From an uncultured Lachnospiraceae bacterium (GTDB lineage Bacteria > Bacillota > Clostridia > Lachnospirales > Lachnospiraceae), in NCBI GenBank assembly GCA_910577645.1, contig CAJTOL010000001.1:248001-312000 (forward strand): a DNA stretch of 64,000 nt. Reading direction: 5' to 3'. The notes beneath the pieces were generated by a model. The model was given only the letters and a program-made list of their open reading frames with translations. It ran no database searches and was not told the origin of the DNA. Position 1 is the first letter of the stretch, and every line of letters begins with the position of its first letter. This document shows positions 1 to 7,948 of this stretch, piece by piece. The position numbers were made by a program, and so were the translations under genes.

Positions 1-147
1 AGGAATATTATAGAAAAACATATCAGGTCCCTGAAGCCCAAGCTGGTAGAGCCAGCGGTATTTGGCAATAATAAACTTCAACTGTCCGGAAGGCATATCG
101 TTGTAAGCTTTCATTCCAAGGATATAGTGGGTGGTAAAACCAGGCAT
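1..147 (-). CDS. zinc-dependent phospholipase C family protein (5' part only)
   Basis: The first 49 codons of a leftward gene that runs off the window. The start (MPGFTTHYILG) has an AGGAG site about 8 bases upstream. The N-terminal M-P-G-F-x-T-H-Y pattern and the later LGLQGPDMFFYN stretch match the start of zinc-dependent phospholipase C-like proteins, where the early His and the Gly-Pro-Asp region are conserved. Such proteins are metal-dependent hydrolases; the real substrate in gut Clostridia is not established. A TATAAT lies on the minus strand at 181-186, but no good -35 hexamer was found. The catalytic remainder lies outside the window, so the family call rests on the N-terminus alone. 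Confidence 0.7.
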   Translation of the reverse strand, partial: MPGFTTHYILGMKAYNDMPSGQLKFIIAKYRWLYQLGLQGPDMFFYNIP

Positions 148-271
148 GGATATGGCTCCTTTCTGTAATTAGGTGTTCACATTATACCACAAAAGTTGTA
201 AAGGGGGATAGCGTTTCCGTCATAAATTCTATTGGAAAAGAATAGAAAGTAGGGAATGGAGGCGGAAGCGC

Positions 272-1618
272 ATGTTAAATCTAATTCACCTGCTGCACAG
301 GGCGGTGTGGGGGCCGTGGCTGTTGGTATTATTTTTGGGGACCGGATTGTATTTGACTGCCCGATCCGGGGGATTCCAATTTAGAGGAATCCGGATCTGG
401 GCAGGTTGGACGGTGGGAAGTCTGTTTCGAAGGAAAAATAAAAATTCCGGGGGCGTATCACAGTTTCAGACTGCCTGTACAGCCCTGGCTGCCACAGTGG
501 GAACCGGAAATATTGTGGGAGTAGCCACCGCTTTGGCGGCCGGAGGCCCGGGAGCCGTTTTCTGGATGTGGGTATCTGCATTTATCGGAATGATGACTGC
601 CTATGGGGAAACCTGGCTGGGAATTCGTTACCGCCTGAGGGGGAAGGACGGGAAATGGATCTGCGGGCCCATGGTAACTCTGAGTAACGGAGCGAAACAG
701 CCGGTTCTGGCCGGAATTTACGCGGTCTTGTGTGTGATGGCTTCTCTTGGAATGGGAAGTATGGTACAGGCAAATTCTCTGGCGGAGACTGCCTGGTTTT
801 CCTGGAATATGCCCAGGGCGATCTGCGGCATAGTTTTGGCAGTGGCTGCCGGACTTGTGATAAAAGGAGGGATCAGCAGGATTGCTTTGGCAGCAGAACG
901 GCTGGTGCCCTGGTCTGCCGCAATCTATCTGGGGGCTTCGGCGCTGGTGCTGGCCGCCTGCTGGCGGCAGATTCCCGGAGTTTTTGTACAGATTATCACC
1001 TGTGCATTTTCGGCGTCCACTGCCGGGGAGAGCGCGGCAGGAGCCGCCGCCGGGTGGGGAGTAAAAACCGCTGTCCAGTATGGAATTGCCAGAGGCGTTT
1101 TTTCCAATGAAGCCGGGCTGGGAAGCCTGGCCATCCTTCACGGAGCAGCAGAGGATACAACGCCGGAGGAACAGGGGATGTGGGCCATGTTTGAAGTGTT
1201 TTTTGACACGATTTTAGTCTGTACGGTAACGGCCCTTGTCATTCTCTGTGCTGCGGCCAGGAAAGGCTTTCCTGTCCAAAACGGCGCGTCGCTGGCAGTC
1301 CGCAGCTTCTCGGCTTTTTTAGGAACCCCTGGAGAATACACCGTGGCCCTGTCTATGATGCTGTTTGCTTTCGCTACCATTATCGCCTGGTATTATATGG
1401 GAAAACAGGCTGCCGACTACCTGCTGGGAAGCTGCAGAGGAAAGAGTTCAGGCCGGATTTACGGGGGATTGTATCTGGGAGCGGTTTTCCTGGGCTGTAT
1501 TGCCAGGGTAGAGGCTGTCTGGGAGCTGTCAGATATCTGGAACGGCCTTATGGCATTGCCAAACATCATGGCAATTTTACTTTTAGCAGGCCGGATCCGA
1601 TACCCGGGTAAACAGTAG
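272..1618 (+). CDS. alanine/sodium symporter, AGCS family
   Basis: A 448-residue polytopic membrane protein of the alanine-or-glycine:cation symporter family, which imports small neutral amino acids with Na+. It shows the family hallmarks: GTGNIVGVATALAAGGPGAVFW near residues 78-100, the charged segment after AYGETWLGIRYR, and the GVFSNEAGLGS motif near residue 275 followed by an AxxxTP segment. Length is normal (about 450). The ATG at 272 follows a GGAGGCGG site 6 bases upstream. It is monocistronic: the downstream gene has its own promoter and riboswitch. No regulator site is recognisable upstream. Substrate preference (Ala, Gly or Gln) cannot be decided from sequence. Confidence 0.93.
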   Translation: MLNLIHLLHRAVWGPWLLVLFLGTGLYLTARSGGFQFRGIRIWAGWTVGSLFRRKNKNSGGVSQFQTACTALAATVGTGNIVGVATALAAGGPGAVFWMWVSAFIGMMTAYGETWLGIRYRLRGKDGKWICGPMVTLSNGAKQPVLAGIYAVLCVMASLGMGSMVQANSLAETAWFSWNMPRAICGIVLAVAAGLVIKGGISRIALAAERLVPWSAAIYLGASALVLAACWRQIPGVFVQIITCAFSASTAGESAAGAAAGWGVKTAVQYGIARGVFSNEAGLGSLAILHGAAEDTTPEEQGMWAMFEVFFDTILVCTVTALVILCAAARKGFPVQNGASLAVRSFSAFLGTPGEYTVALSMMLFAFATIIAWYYMGKQAADYLLGSCRGKSSGRIYGGLYLGAVFLGCIARVEAVWELSDIWNGLMALPNIMAILLLAGRIRYPGKQ

Positions 1619-1661
1619 TGTGAAATTTGTGTAAAGATTTTTAGACGGAGTTAATTCTTTC

Positions 1662-1690
1662 TTGACAGTTTGGGGCGGTGCCCATATACT
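1662..1690 (+). promoter_or_regulatory. sigma-A promoter for the riboswitch/antiporter transcript
   Basis: TTGACA at 1662-1667, a 17-base spacer, and TATACT at 1685-1690. The predicted start near 1697 coincides with the 5' edge of the riboswitch. Confidence 0.85.
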
Positions 1691-1697
1691 ATACCAT

Positions 1698-1824
1698 ATA
1701 AAAGGGAGTAGCTCACATCTTTATACCTTTTTAAGGCTCATTAGATGTTATGCGGTGCCGTCATCACGATTTTCTCCAATAACTTGAGGAATCCGGTACC
1801 CATGGAAAGAAGCGAGACTTTTAT
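1698..1824 (+). promoter_or_regulatory. yybP-ykoY manganese riboswitch
   Basis: The leader carries the conserved blocks of the yybP-ykoY aptamer in order: AAAAGGGAGTAGC at its 5' end, GCCGTCATCACG in the middle (1757-1768), a CCGGTACC loop, and AGCGAGACTTTTAT at its 3' end. P1 can form between ATAAAAG (1698-1704) and CTTTTAT (1818-1824). The 3' strand of P1 is also the 5' strand of the terminator at 1816-1856, so aptamer closure and termination exclude each other: ligand binding should switch the antiporter gene on. This class is known to sense Mn2+ and to control metal exporters. Confidence 0.88.
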
Positions 1825-1856
1825 TGTGCTTTTGCGGTACAATAAAGGTCTTTTTT
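1816..1856 (+). terminator. riboswitch-controlled intrinsic terminator
   Basis: A 12-base-pair stem (GACTTTTATTGT at 1816-1827 with ACAATAAAGGTC at 1839-1850, one G-U pair) followed by six T residues at 1851-1856. It overlaps the 3' strand of riboswitch P1. Confidence 0.9.
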
Positions 1857-1949
1857 ACTGCCTGTAGAACAGGATTCTTTTGCGCTTTTTTGTCCGATGA
1901 AGCATCAGAGAAAACATATTTAATATTTTAGAAAACGGAGGTACAGAAA

Positions 1950-2879
1950 ATGGTTTTGGTGTGGATTTTGTTGCTGCTTGGTTTTATCTTGCTGATCAAA
2001 GGAGCTGACTACTTTGTGGAAGGAAGCTCGTCGGTGGCAAAGGCCTTAAGGATTCCCGGCGTGGTAATTGGCTTAACTGTGGTGGCCATGGGAACCAGCG
2101 CGCCGGAGCTGGCAGTCAGTGTTACAGCGGCGCTTACCGGCAATAATGATATTGCGGTGGGAAATGTAATTGGCTCCAATATTTTTAATCTCATGGTAGT
2201 AGCCGGGGTCTGCGGAATCATATTGCCTATGGCAGTAGACCCGGGGATTTTGAATAAGGATTTTATTTTCTGCATTGTGATTTCCGGGGTTCTTCTGGCA
2301 GTTATGGCATTTGACCTGCGGATTAGCAGGGCGGATGGATTATTGCTTATAGGGCTGTTTGTATATTTTATAGTCAAAACCGTAAAAAAGGCCCTGAAGG
2401 AGCGGACAGAGGTACAGGAAGGGACGAAACCTCTTTCTCCCGTAAAAAGCCTGCTGTATATTGCAGGGGGGATTGGGGCAGTCATACTGGGAGGAGACCT
2501 GGTAGTGGACAGCGCCAGCCGGATTGCAGTTTCTTTTGGATTAAGCCAGAATTTAATCGCTCTTACTATTGTGGCTGTGGGGACCTCTCTTCCAGAACTG
2601 GTAACCTCGGTGGTAGCTTCCAGGAAAGGGGAAAACGGCCTGGCTCTGGGGAATGTAATCGGTTCTAATATTTTTAATATGTTAATGATTCTGGGACTTT
2701 CCTCAGTTATTCATCCGATTCTGATCACCACTCAGTCTGTATACGACTTAATGGTCTTGATTGTATTCAGCGCCGTAGTATGGTTTGTGGCAAGAAGCCA
2801 AAAAGAAATCAGCCGGGGAGAAGGCATGGCCATACTGGCGATGTATATCGGTTACATGGTATATATTATACTTCGATAA
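1950..2879 (+). CDS. CaCA-family cation antiporter (YrbG-like), probable Mn2+/Ca2+ exporter
   Basis: A 309-residue membrane protein of the calcium:cation antiporter superfamily, normally annotated as a calcium/sodium antiporter. The two inverted alpha-repeats are plain: GTSAPELAVS with GNVIGSNIFN in the first half, GTSLPELVTS with GNVIGSNIFN in the second; the Glu of each PEL is the ion ligand in this family. A charged cytoplasmic loop separates the halves near residues 135-165. An AAACGGAGG site precedes the ATG. Expression is placed under the Mn2+ riboswitch directly upstream, so the physiological ion may well be manganese; that is inference. A strong terminator follows. Confidence 0.92.
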   Translation: MVLVWILLLLGFILLIKGADYFVEGSSSVAKALRIPGVVIGLTVVAMGTSAPELAVSVTAALTGNNDIAVGNVIGSNIFNLMVVAGVCGIILPMAVDPGILNKDFIFCIVISGVLLAVMAFDLRISRADGLLLIGLFVYFIVKTVKKALKERTEVQEGTKPLSPVKSLLYIAGGIGAVILGGDLVVDSASRIAVSFGLSQNLIALTIVAVGTSLPELVTSVVASRKGENGLALGNVIGSNIFNMLMILGLSSVIHPILITTQSVYDLMVLIVFSAVVWFVARSQKEISRGEGMAILAMYIGYMVYIILR

Positions 2880-2913
2880 AGGGATTCTTGTCCGCTGAAA
2901 AGAAACAGATTGT

Positions 2914-2965
2914 AAAAGCAGCTGCCGGGTAAATCGAAATATCGGTTTATCTGGCAGCTGCTTTT
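2914..2965 (+). terminator. intrinsic terminator of the antiporter gene
   Basis: A near-perfect hairpin: AAAAGCAGCTGCC at the left pairs with GGCAGCTGCTTTT at the right around an AT-rich loop, ending in a T-run. The rest of the 2880-3190 gap holds only the doubtful small frame at 2999-3112 and its hairpin. Confidence 0.85.
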
Positions 2966-2998
2966 GTTGAATTATATTTTTAGAAAAAGGGAGGAGAG

Positions 2999-3112
2999 CT
3001 GATAATTTCTTATCAGCTCGAGTATTATGAAAAAAATCTTGTAAGCTATTTAGTTTTAACAGCTGTGCTGTTCTTTATGGTTATAGTATATCCGGCAATC
3101 GTGAAGAAATAA
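2999..3112 (+). CDS. possible 37-residue single-pass membrane peptide (no canonical start)
   Basis: An open frame ending at TAA 3110-3112 reads as a short charged N-terminus (YQLEYYEKN) followed by a hydrophobic helix (LVLTAVLFFMVIVY) and a KK tail. A strong AGGGAGGAG site sits just upstream, but the frame has no ATG, GTG or TTG near it: only CTG at 2999, ATA at 3002 or ATT at 3005 are placed to be starts. A 10-base-pair hairpin (2996-3005 with 3010-3019) overlaps the putative start. It may be a real small protein with a rare start, a decayed gene, or chance. Confidence 0.25.
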   Translation: MIISYQLEYYEKNLVSYLVLTAVLFFMVIVYPAIVKK

Positions 3113-3190
3113 TGTTGTTTGTGTAAAAGGTTTTTGAATTAATTTTGAACAGTTTATGAACAGGACGCCTTTTCTTAAAAGATGGCGGAA

Positions 3191-3457
3191 TTAACTGTAA
3201 ATGTCCTTTCTGTGTCCAATCTCAAGAATTAAAATTACCACCCTGTCATCTTGAATATGGGAAATTAAACGATAATCACCGATGCGATAACGCCATTCAC
3301 CGCTTCTATTGGCGGTCAGTCCTTTTCCGTGTATGCGGGGATCAGAACAACCTTCCAGGTTTTTTCGTATCCAGCTGATAATGAGGAGTGAGGTGTATTT
3401 ATCCAGCTTCTTTAAAGTCTTGAGCGCTTCTTTTGAAAATTCGACATGGTAAATCAT
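3191..3457 (-). CDS. RelE/ParE-family toxin
   Basis: An 88-residue protein of the RelE/ParE toxin superfamily; RelE-type members cut mRNA in the ribosomal A site. Seen: an N-terminal Y-x-V-E-F-S-K-E-A-L strand/helix, the central GLTANRSGEWRYRIGDYRL segment with the Trp-Arg-x-Arg-x-Gly-Asp-Tyr-Arg pattern, and the C-terminal GHRKDIY motif that supplies basic and Tyr residues in RelE. Length is typical. Its start overlaps the stop of the antitoxin gene by 4 bases (3454-3457), so the two are translationally coupled, antitoxin first. Activity is not proven; RelE-type rather than ParE-type is favoured by GHRKDIY. Confidence 0.88.
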   Translation of the reverse strand: MIYHVEFSKEALKTLKKLDKYTSLLIISWIRKNLEGCSDPRIHGKGLTANRSGEWRYRIGDYRLISHIQDDRVVILILEIGHRKDIYS

Positions 3458-3675
3458 TTAAGTCCAAGTTCCTTTTCTGCTTCATCTAAAGAATACGTTA
3501 CAGGATCTTCACGAAATGCAGCCATAGCAGTGTGATAGGCTTTGAGATCATATTCATCCTCAATACGTTCAAGAACCGCCTGACGTACTAGTTCAGAAAC
3601 GGACATATTATTTATTTCAGCAAATTTTTTTATTAAAATAGAATCTTCATTATTTAATCTGAGAGAAATCGTCAT
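3454..3675 (-). CDS. RelB-like ribbon-helix-helix antitoxin
   Basis: A 73-residue protein: an N-terminal ribbon-helix-helix DNA-binding segment (TISLRLNNEDSILIKKFAEI then SVSELVRQAVLERI) and a C-terminal tail (YSLDEAEKELGL) of the kind that wraps around RelE-type toxins. It starts with ATG behind a GAAAGGAG site. It lies directly upstream of the toxin with a 4-base overlap. A perfect 11-base inverted repeat overlaps its promoter, which fits autorepression by the antitoxin or complex. Confidence 0.85.
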   Translation of the reverse strand: MTISLRLNNEDSILIKKFAEINNMSVSELVRQAVLERIEDEYDLKAYHTAMAAFREDPVTYSLDEAEKELGLK

Positions 3676-3691
3676 AATAATCGCTCCTTTC

Positions 3692-3730
3692 TTTGTAATA
3701 CATTGTATTACAAAAGGGCGGTTTTGTCAA
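3692..3730 (-). promoter_or_regulatory. toxin-antitoxin promoter with palindromic operator
   Basis: On the minus strand, TTGACA (complement of 3725-3730), a 17-base spacer and TACAAT (complement of 3702-3707) form a promoter. A perfect inverted repeat with 11-base arms, TTTGTAATACA at 3692-3702 and TGTATTACAAA at 3704-3714, is centred on the -10 box, placing the operator where a bound antitoxin would block polymerase. Confidence 0.8.
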
Positions 3731-3795
3731 ATGGGATATTCTTACAATATTTAGGGAAACGGAGCTCTAACGTCGGAATTGTAAACGAAAGAGAT

Positions 3796-3824
3796 TTGAC
3801 GCTTCCCCTGTTTTGTATTAGAAT
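3796..3824 (+). promoter_or_regulatory. promoter of the first ABC exporter pair
   Basis: TTGACG at 3796-3801, a 17-base spacer, TAGAAT at 3819-3824; 36 bases upstream of the first ABC gene. Confidence 0.6.
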
Positions 3825-3860
3825 ACCTTCAGCGGCATTTAACGGCTTGAGGATATATCT

Positions 3861-5591
3861 ATGAAAAAAATATTTACCTACTATTTAAAACCTTACTATC
3901 TGCGTATGGTTCTGGGCTTTAGTATTAAATTTACCGGAACCATAATGGATTTGCTTTTGCCCTGGGCCTTAGCCCACACTATCGATGTAGTAGTGCCGGC
4001 AGGACGGAAAGGGGAGATTCTTCTTTGGGGCCTGTTTATGATAGGCTGTTCCCTGGTGGCGGCTGCCTTTAACGTGCTGGCAAACCGCATGGCTTCCCGG
4101 GTAGCCAGCAACGCTATGTTTTCCATAAGAGGGGATTTGTTTGCCAAGGTGATGTATCTGTCCAACCGCCGGACGGATGAAATTACCAGACCGTCTCTGA
4201 TTACCAGGCTTACTACAGATACCTACAACGTTCATCAGATGCTGGGACGGATTCAGCGATTGGGAGTTCGGGCGCCTATACTTCTCATAGGAGGAATCGC
4301 CATGACCATGGCTCTGGATCCTGTCCTTGCCTGCGTCCTTTTGGCAACGCTTCCTCTGCTTGCGGCGGTAGTTACCTTGGTTTCCCGAAAAAGTATCCCC
4401 ATGTTTGCCTCTCTTCAGGAAAGTACAGATCGGTTTGTCCGCCTGGTAAGGGAGGATATCGGAGGAATCCGGGTAATTAAAGCTCTGTCCAAGGAAGATT
4501 ATGAGAGAAAGAGGTTTGATACAATTAACCGGGAGGTAGTGGAGCGGGAGAAAAGAGCTACGGTCATTACAGCGCTTACCAACCCTTCTATGAACATCCT
4601 TTTAAACCTGGGTCTGGTAGGCGTAATCCTGGCAGGGGCCTGCAGGGTCAACGCAGGTACTTCTGAAGTGGGGAAAATCCTGGCATTTATGACCTATTTT
4701 ACCATTATTTTAAATGCAATGATGTCTATTTCCCGGATGTTTGTGATTCTGTCCAAGGCCGCTGCGTCGGCAGACCGGATCTGTCAGATTCTGGAGGCGG
4801 AAGATGAACGGGAACTGGCCTGCCTGACTAAGGAGGGGGAAGAATTCTCCCCATTCCATATTGAATTTGACCATGTGGATTTTTCTTACAACAAAGTATG
4901 TAATAATATAGAAGATATTACCTTCCAATTAAAGAAAGGCGAGACATTGGGGATTATCGGCGCCACCGGATCCGGAAAATCCACGATTGTCAATCTGCTG
5001 ATGCGGTTTTATGACGCAGATAAAGGCAGTATCCGTATTGACGGACAGGATATAAAGTCTATGGATTTAAAAACATTGCGGAAACGTTTTGGAACCGTAT
5101 TCCAGAATGACGCGCTGTTTGAAAATACAATTTACGAAAATATTAATATGGGCAGGAACCTTACCAGACAGCAGGCAGAGGAGGCCGTCTTCTATGCCCG
5201 CGCCAGAGAATTCGTGGAAGAAAAAGGGGGCGTGGACCAGGGCCTGGATATCAAAGGGGCCAACTTAAGCGGCGGCCAGAAGCAGCGCGTTTTAATTGCC
5301 AGGGCTTTGGCAGCCAGGCCGGAGATTTTAATATTGGATGATTCCTCCAGCGCCCTGGATTATAAAACAGATGCGGCTTTGCGGAGAGAGATTAAGACGC
5401 ATTTTTCCGAAACTACCTGTATTATAGTAGCCCAGAGAATCAGCTCCGTTATGAGCGCGGATCACATTATGGTTTTAGAAGAAGGGCGGATTCTGGGATA
5501 TGGAACCCATGAAGAATTGATGGAAACCTGCACTGTTTACCAGGAAATCGGAAGATCCCAGATGGGAGCCGGGAAAGAGGGGATGGGATAA
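3861..5591 (+). CDS. ABC exporter half-transporter, degenerate-site subunit (BmrC/TM287-like)
   Basis: A 576-residue half-transporter: six membrane helices in the first ~310 residues, then a nucleotide-binding domain. The Walker A motif is GATGSGKS near 366, the signature LSGGQKQR near 468, and Walker B ILILDDSSSALD near 490. The residue after the Walker B Asp is Asp, not the catalytic Glu, which marks the subunit contributing the non-hydrolysing site in heterodimeric exporters. The partner gene starts within its stop codon (TAATG at 5589-5593). The family exports drugs, lipids or peptides; the substrate is unknown here. The ATG at 3861 has only a weak GAGGA site. Confidence 0.9.
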   Translation: MKKIFTYYLKPYYLRMVLGFSIKFTGTIMDLLLPWALAHTIDVVVPAGRKGEILLWGLFMIGCSLVAAAFNVLANRMASRVASNAMFSIRGDLFAKVMYLSNRRTDEITRPSLITRLTTDTYNVHQMLGRIQRLGVRAPILLIGGIAMTMALDPVLACVLLATLPLLAAVVTLVSRKSIPMFASLQESTDRFVRLVREDIGGIRVIKALSKEDYERKRFDTINREVVEREKRATVITALTNPSMNILLNLGLVGVILAGACRVNAGTSEVGKILAFMTYFTIILNAMMSISRMFVILSKAAASADRICQILEAEDERELACLTKEGEEFSPFHIEFDHVDFSYNKVCNNIEDITFQLKKGETLGIIGATGSGKSTIVNLLMRFYDADKGSIRIDGQDIKSMDLKTLRKRFGTVFQNDALFENTIYENINMGRNLTRQQAEEAVFYARAREFVEEKGGVDQGLDIKGANLSGGQKQRVLIARALAARPEILILDDSSSALDYKTDAALRREIKTHFSETTCIIVAQRISSVMSADHIMVLEEGRILGYGTHEELMETCTVYQEIGRSQMGAGKEGMG

Positions 5592-7342
5592 TGGGATTTA
5601 GAAAAAAGACCCTGAAACGCCTGGGAAGCTATCTGATGAGGTACCGCTGGCTGCTGCTTCTTGCTGTTTTTATGACATTGGCAAGCAACATCCTTGCTCT
5701 TATGGGACCCATGCTGTCCGGCTATGCCATTGACGCCATTGAGCCGGGACCAGGCAGGGTGGATTTTCAAAAGGTATTTTACTATGCTGCCTGGATGGCA
5801 GGATTTTATGCCGCTTCGGCCATGCTTTCCTATGCCATCGCCGTTTTGATGGTTACCATTAGCCGAAAAGTAGTGTATGCCATGCGCCGGGATGTATTTG
5901 ACCGGCTTCTGGCCCTTCCGGTGGGCTATTTTGATCTTCATAAAACAGGGGATATTATCAGCCGGATTTCCTATGATATTGATACCGTTAATGAATCTCT
6001 GTCCAGCGACCTGGTGCAGATGATGACCACTGCAATTACAGTAGCAGGTTCTTTGTACATGATGATTATGATTTCTCCCCGGCTGGTGCTGGTGTTCGCC
6101 GTTACGGTTCCCCTGTCCGCCTGGATTACCCGGTTTCTCACCGGAAAGACCAGGCCTCTGTTTCGGGCCAGGTCGGCCAGCTTGGGACGGCTAAACGGTT
6201 TTGGGGAGGAAATGATTACAGGGCAGAAAACCATTAAAGCCTACTGTACAGAAGAGGAGATTATCCGAAGCTTTGAAGAAAAAAACCGAGACGGGGTAGA
6301 AGCATACTATAAAGCGGAATACTATGGCAGCACAGTAGGGCCTATGATAAATTTTATTAATAACCTGTCTCTTTCCTTAATCAGTGTATTTGGGGCTTTC
6401 CTTTATCTGATGGGAATGATGAGTATTGGACAGATTTCATCCTTTGTGCTGTACTCCAGAAAATTTTCCGGACCCATCAGCGAGGCGGCAAACATCACCG
6501 GGGATCTCCAGTCCGCCATTGCGGCGGCGGAGCGGGTCTTTGCTTTATTAGATGAGCTGGAAGAGACCGGGGATGTGGAACAGGCTGTCCAAATCGGCAC
6601 GGAGGCCAATCCGGTAAATGGCCGGGTAGAACTTTCCCGGGTATCCTTTGGATATGAAGAGGGGAAAGCCATTCTTAAAGATCTGTCTCTTACCACAGAG
6701 CCGGGACAGGTGGTGGCGGTAATCGGGCCTACAGGGGCCGGAAAGACTACGCTGATCAATTTGCTTATGCGGTTTTATGATGTAAACAATGGCAGTATCC
6801 GGGTAGACGGTAAGGATATCCGCCAAATTAAACGGGCAAGCTTAAGAAAAGCCTATGCCATGGTGCTTCAGGACACCTGGCTGTTTCACGGCACAATACT
6901 GGAAAACCTTTCTTACGGCAGGGAAGGGATTACCAGGGAGGAGGTAATACAGGCGGCCAAAGCTGCCCGGATCCATTCTTTTATTATGCAGCTTCCTGAT
7001 GGATACGATACGGTTCTGAAAGAGGAAGGAATCAACATTTCCAAGGGGCAGAAGCAGCTTTTAACCATTGTCCGGGCCATGCTTCAGGACTGCCGGATGC
7101 TGATACTGGATGAAGCTACCTCCAATGTAGACACCCGAACAGAGATCCGGATCCAGGAAGCCATGCTGAAATTGATGGAAGGAAAAACATGCTTTGTCAT
7201 TGCCCATCGTCTGTCTACTATTCAAAATGCCAGCCGGATCCTGGTGATGAATCACGGACAGGTGGTGGAACAGGGCAGCCACCAGAGCCTGATGGAGGCC
7301 AAAGGCCTTTATTATCAGATGTATCAGGCCCAGTTCCAATAG
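5591..7342 (+). CDS. ABC exporter half-transporter, catalytic subunit (BmrD/TM288-like)
   Basis: A 583-residue partner of the preceding half-transporter, overlapping it by one base. Order is membrane domain, then nucleotide-binding domain with Walker A GPTGAGKT near 379, a deviant signature ISKGQKQL in place of LSGGQ, and a canonical Walker B with catalytic Glu (LILDEATSNVD). The complementary pattern, D-for-E in one subunit and a degenerate signature in the other, is that of heterodimers with one degenerate and one active ATP site. No terminator was seen before the next gene, 84 bases on, so read-through into the cyclophilin gene is possible. Substrate not predictable. Confidence 0.9.
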   Translation: MGFRKKTLKRLGSYLMRYRWLLLLAVFMTLASNILALMGPMLSGYAIDAIEPGPGRVDFQKVFYYAAWMAGFYAASAMLSYAIAVLMVTISRKVVYAMRRDVFDRLLALPVGYFDLHKTGDIISRISYDIDTVNESLSSDLVQMMTTAITVAGSLYMMIMISPRLVLVFAVTVPLSAWITRFLTGKTRPLFRARSASLGRLNGFGEEMITGQKTIKAYCTEEEIIRSFEEKNRDGVEAYYKAEYYGSTVGPMINFINNLSLSLISVFGAFLYLMGMMSIGQISSFVLYSRKFSGPISEAANITGDLQSAIAAAERVFALLDELEETGDVEQAVQIGTEANPVNGRVELSRVSFGYEEGKAILKDLSLTTEPGQVVAVIGPTGAGKTTLINLLMRFYDVNNGSIRVDGKDIRQIKRASLRKAYAMVLQDTWLFHGTILENLSYGREGITREEVIQAAKAARIHSFIMQLPDGYDTVLKEEGINISKGQKQLLTIVRAMLQDCRMLILDEATSNVDTRTEIRIQEAMLKLMEGKTCFVIAHRLSTIQNASRILVMNHGQVVEQGSHQSLMEAKGLYYQMYQAQFQ

Positions 7343-7426
7343 AACTGCTTGCAATAGGCGGCTATATTTGATAGAATCGACTCTGAGAGGCGGAGAAGCA
7401 GGCTCCCCTATGAAAGGAGAAACCAG

Positions 7427-7945
7427 ATGAAAAACCCAATTATTACCATTACAATGGAGAATGGCGACGTAATGAAGGCAGAGTTATACCCTGAGGTCGC
7501 TCCCAATACGGTCAATAACTTTTTAAGCCTGATAGGAAAAGGATTCTATGACGGATTAATTTTCCACCGGGTTATTAAAGGCTTTATGATTCAGGGCGGC
7601 TGTCCCGACGGAACCGGTATGGGCGGCCCGGGCTACAGCATTAAAGGCGAGTTTAACCAGAACGGATTCCAGAACGATCTGCGCCATACTCCCGGCGTAC
7701 TGTCCATGGCAAGAGCGATGGCTCCGGATTCTGCCGGTTCCCAGTTCTTTATTATGCATGAGACTTCTCCTCATTTAGACGGAGCATACGCCGCATTTGG
7801 CCAGGTAATTGAAGGGATGGATGTGGTAAATAAGATTGCAGATGTCCGTACTGACTACAGTGACCGTCCTATGAAGGAACAGAAAATTAAATCTGTCACT
7901 GCGGAAACCTTCGGGGAAACCTACCCGGAGCCGGAACACAGCTAA
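7427..7945 (+). CDS. cyclophilin-type peptidyl-prolyl isomerase
   Basis: A 172-residue cytosolic cyclophilin that isomerises Xaa-Pro bonds. The fold's signatures are present: FYDGLIFHRVIKGFMIQGG with the catalytic Arg in FHRV, the SAGSQFFI segment, the LDGAYAAFGQV loop, and M-A-R-A as the ligand-pocket region. There is no signal peptide or lipobox, so it is the cytoplasmic PpiB-like form. An AAAGGAG site precedes the ATG. The following acetyltransferase gene starts 3 bases after the stop, so the two are probably co-transcribed. Confidence 0.93.
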   Translation: MKNPIITITMENGDVMKAELYPEVAPNTVNNFLSLIGKGFYDGLIFHRVIKGFMIQGGCPDGTGMGGPGYSIKGEFNQNGFQNDLRHTPGVLSMARAMAPDSAGSQFFIMHETSPHLDGAYAAFGQVIEGMDVVNKIADVRTDYSDRPMKEQKIKSVTAETFGETYPEPEHS

Positions 7946-7948
7946 ATT

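Noticed and set aside
458..1141. A 227-codon minus-strand frame opposite the alanine symporter gene
   Set aside because: Pro/Gly/His/Ser-rich composition, no ribosome site, and the plus-strand symporter is certain; it is an antisense shadow.
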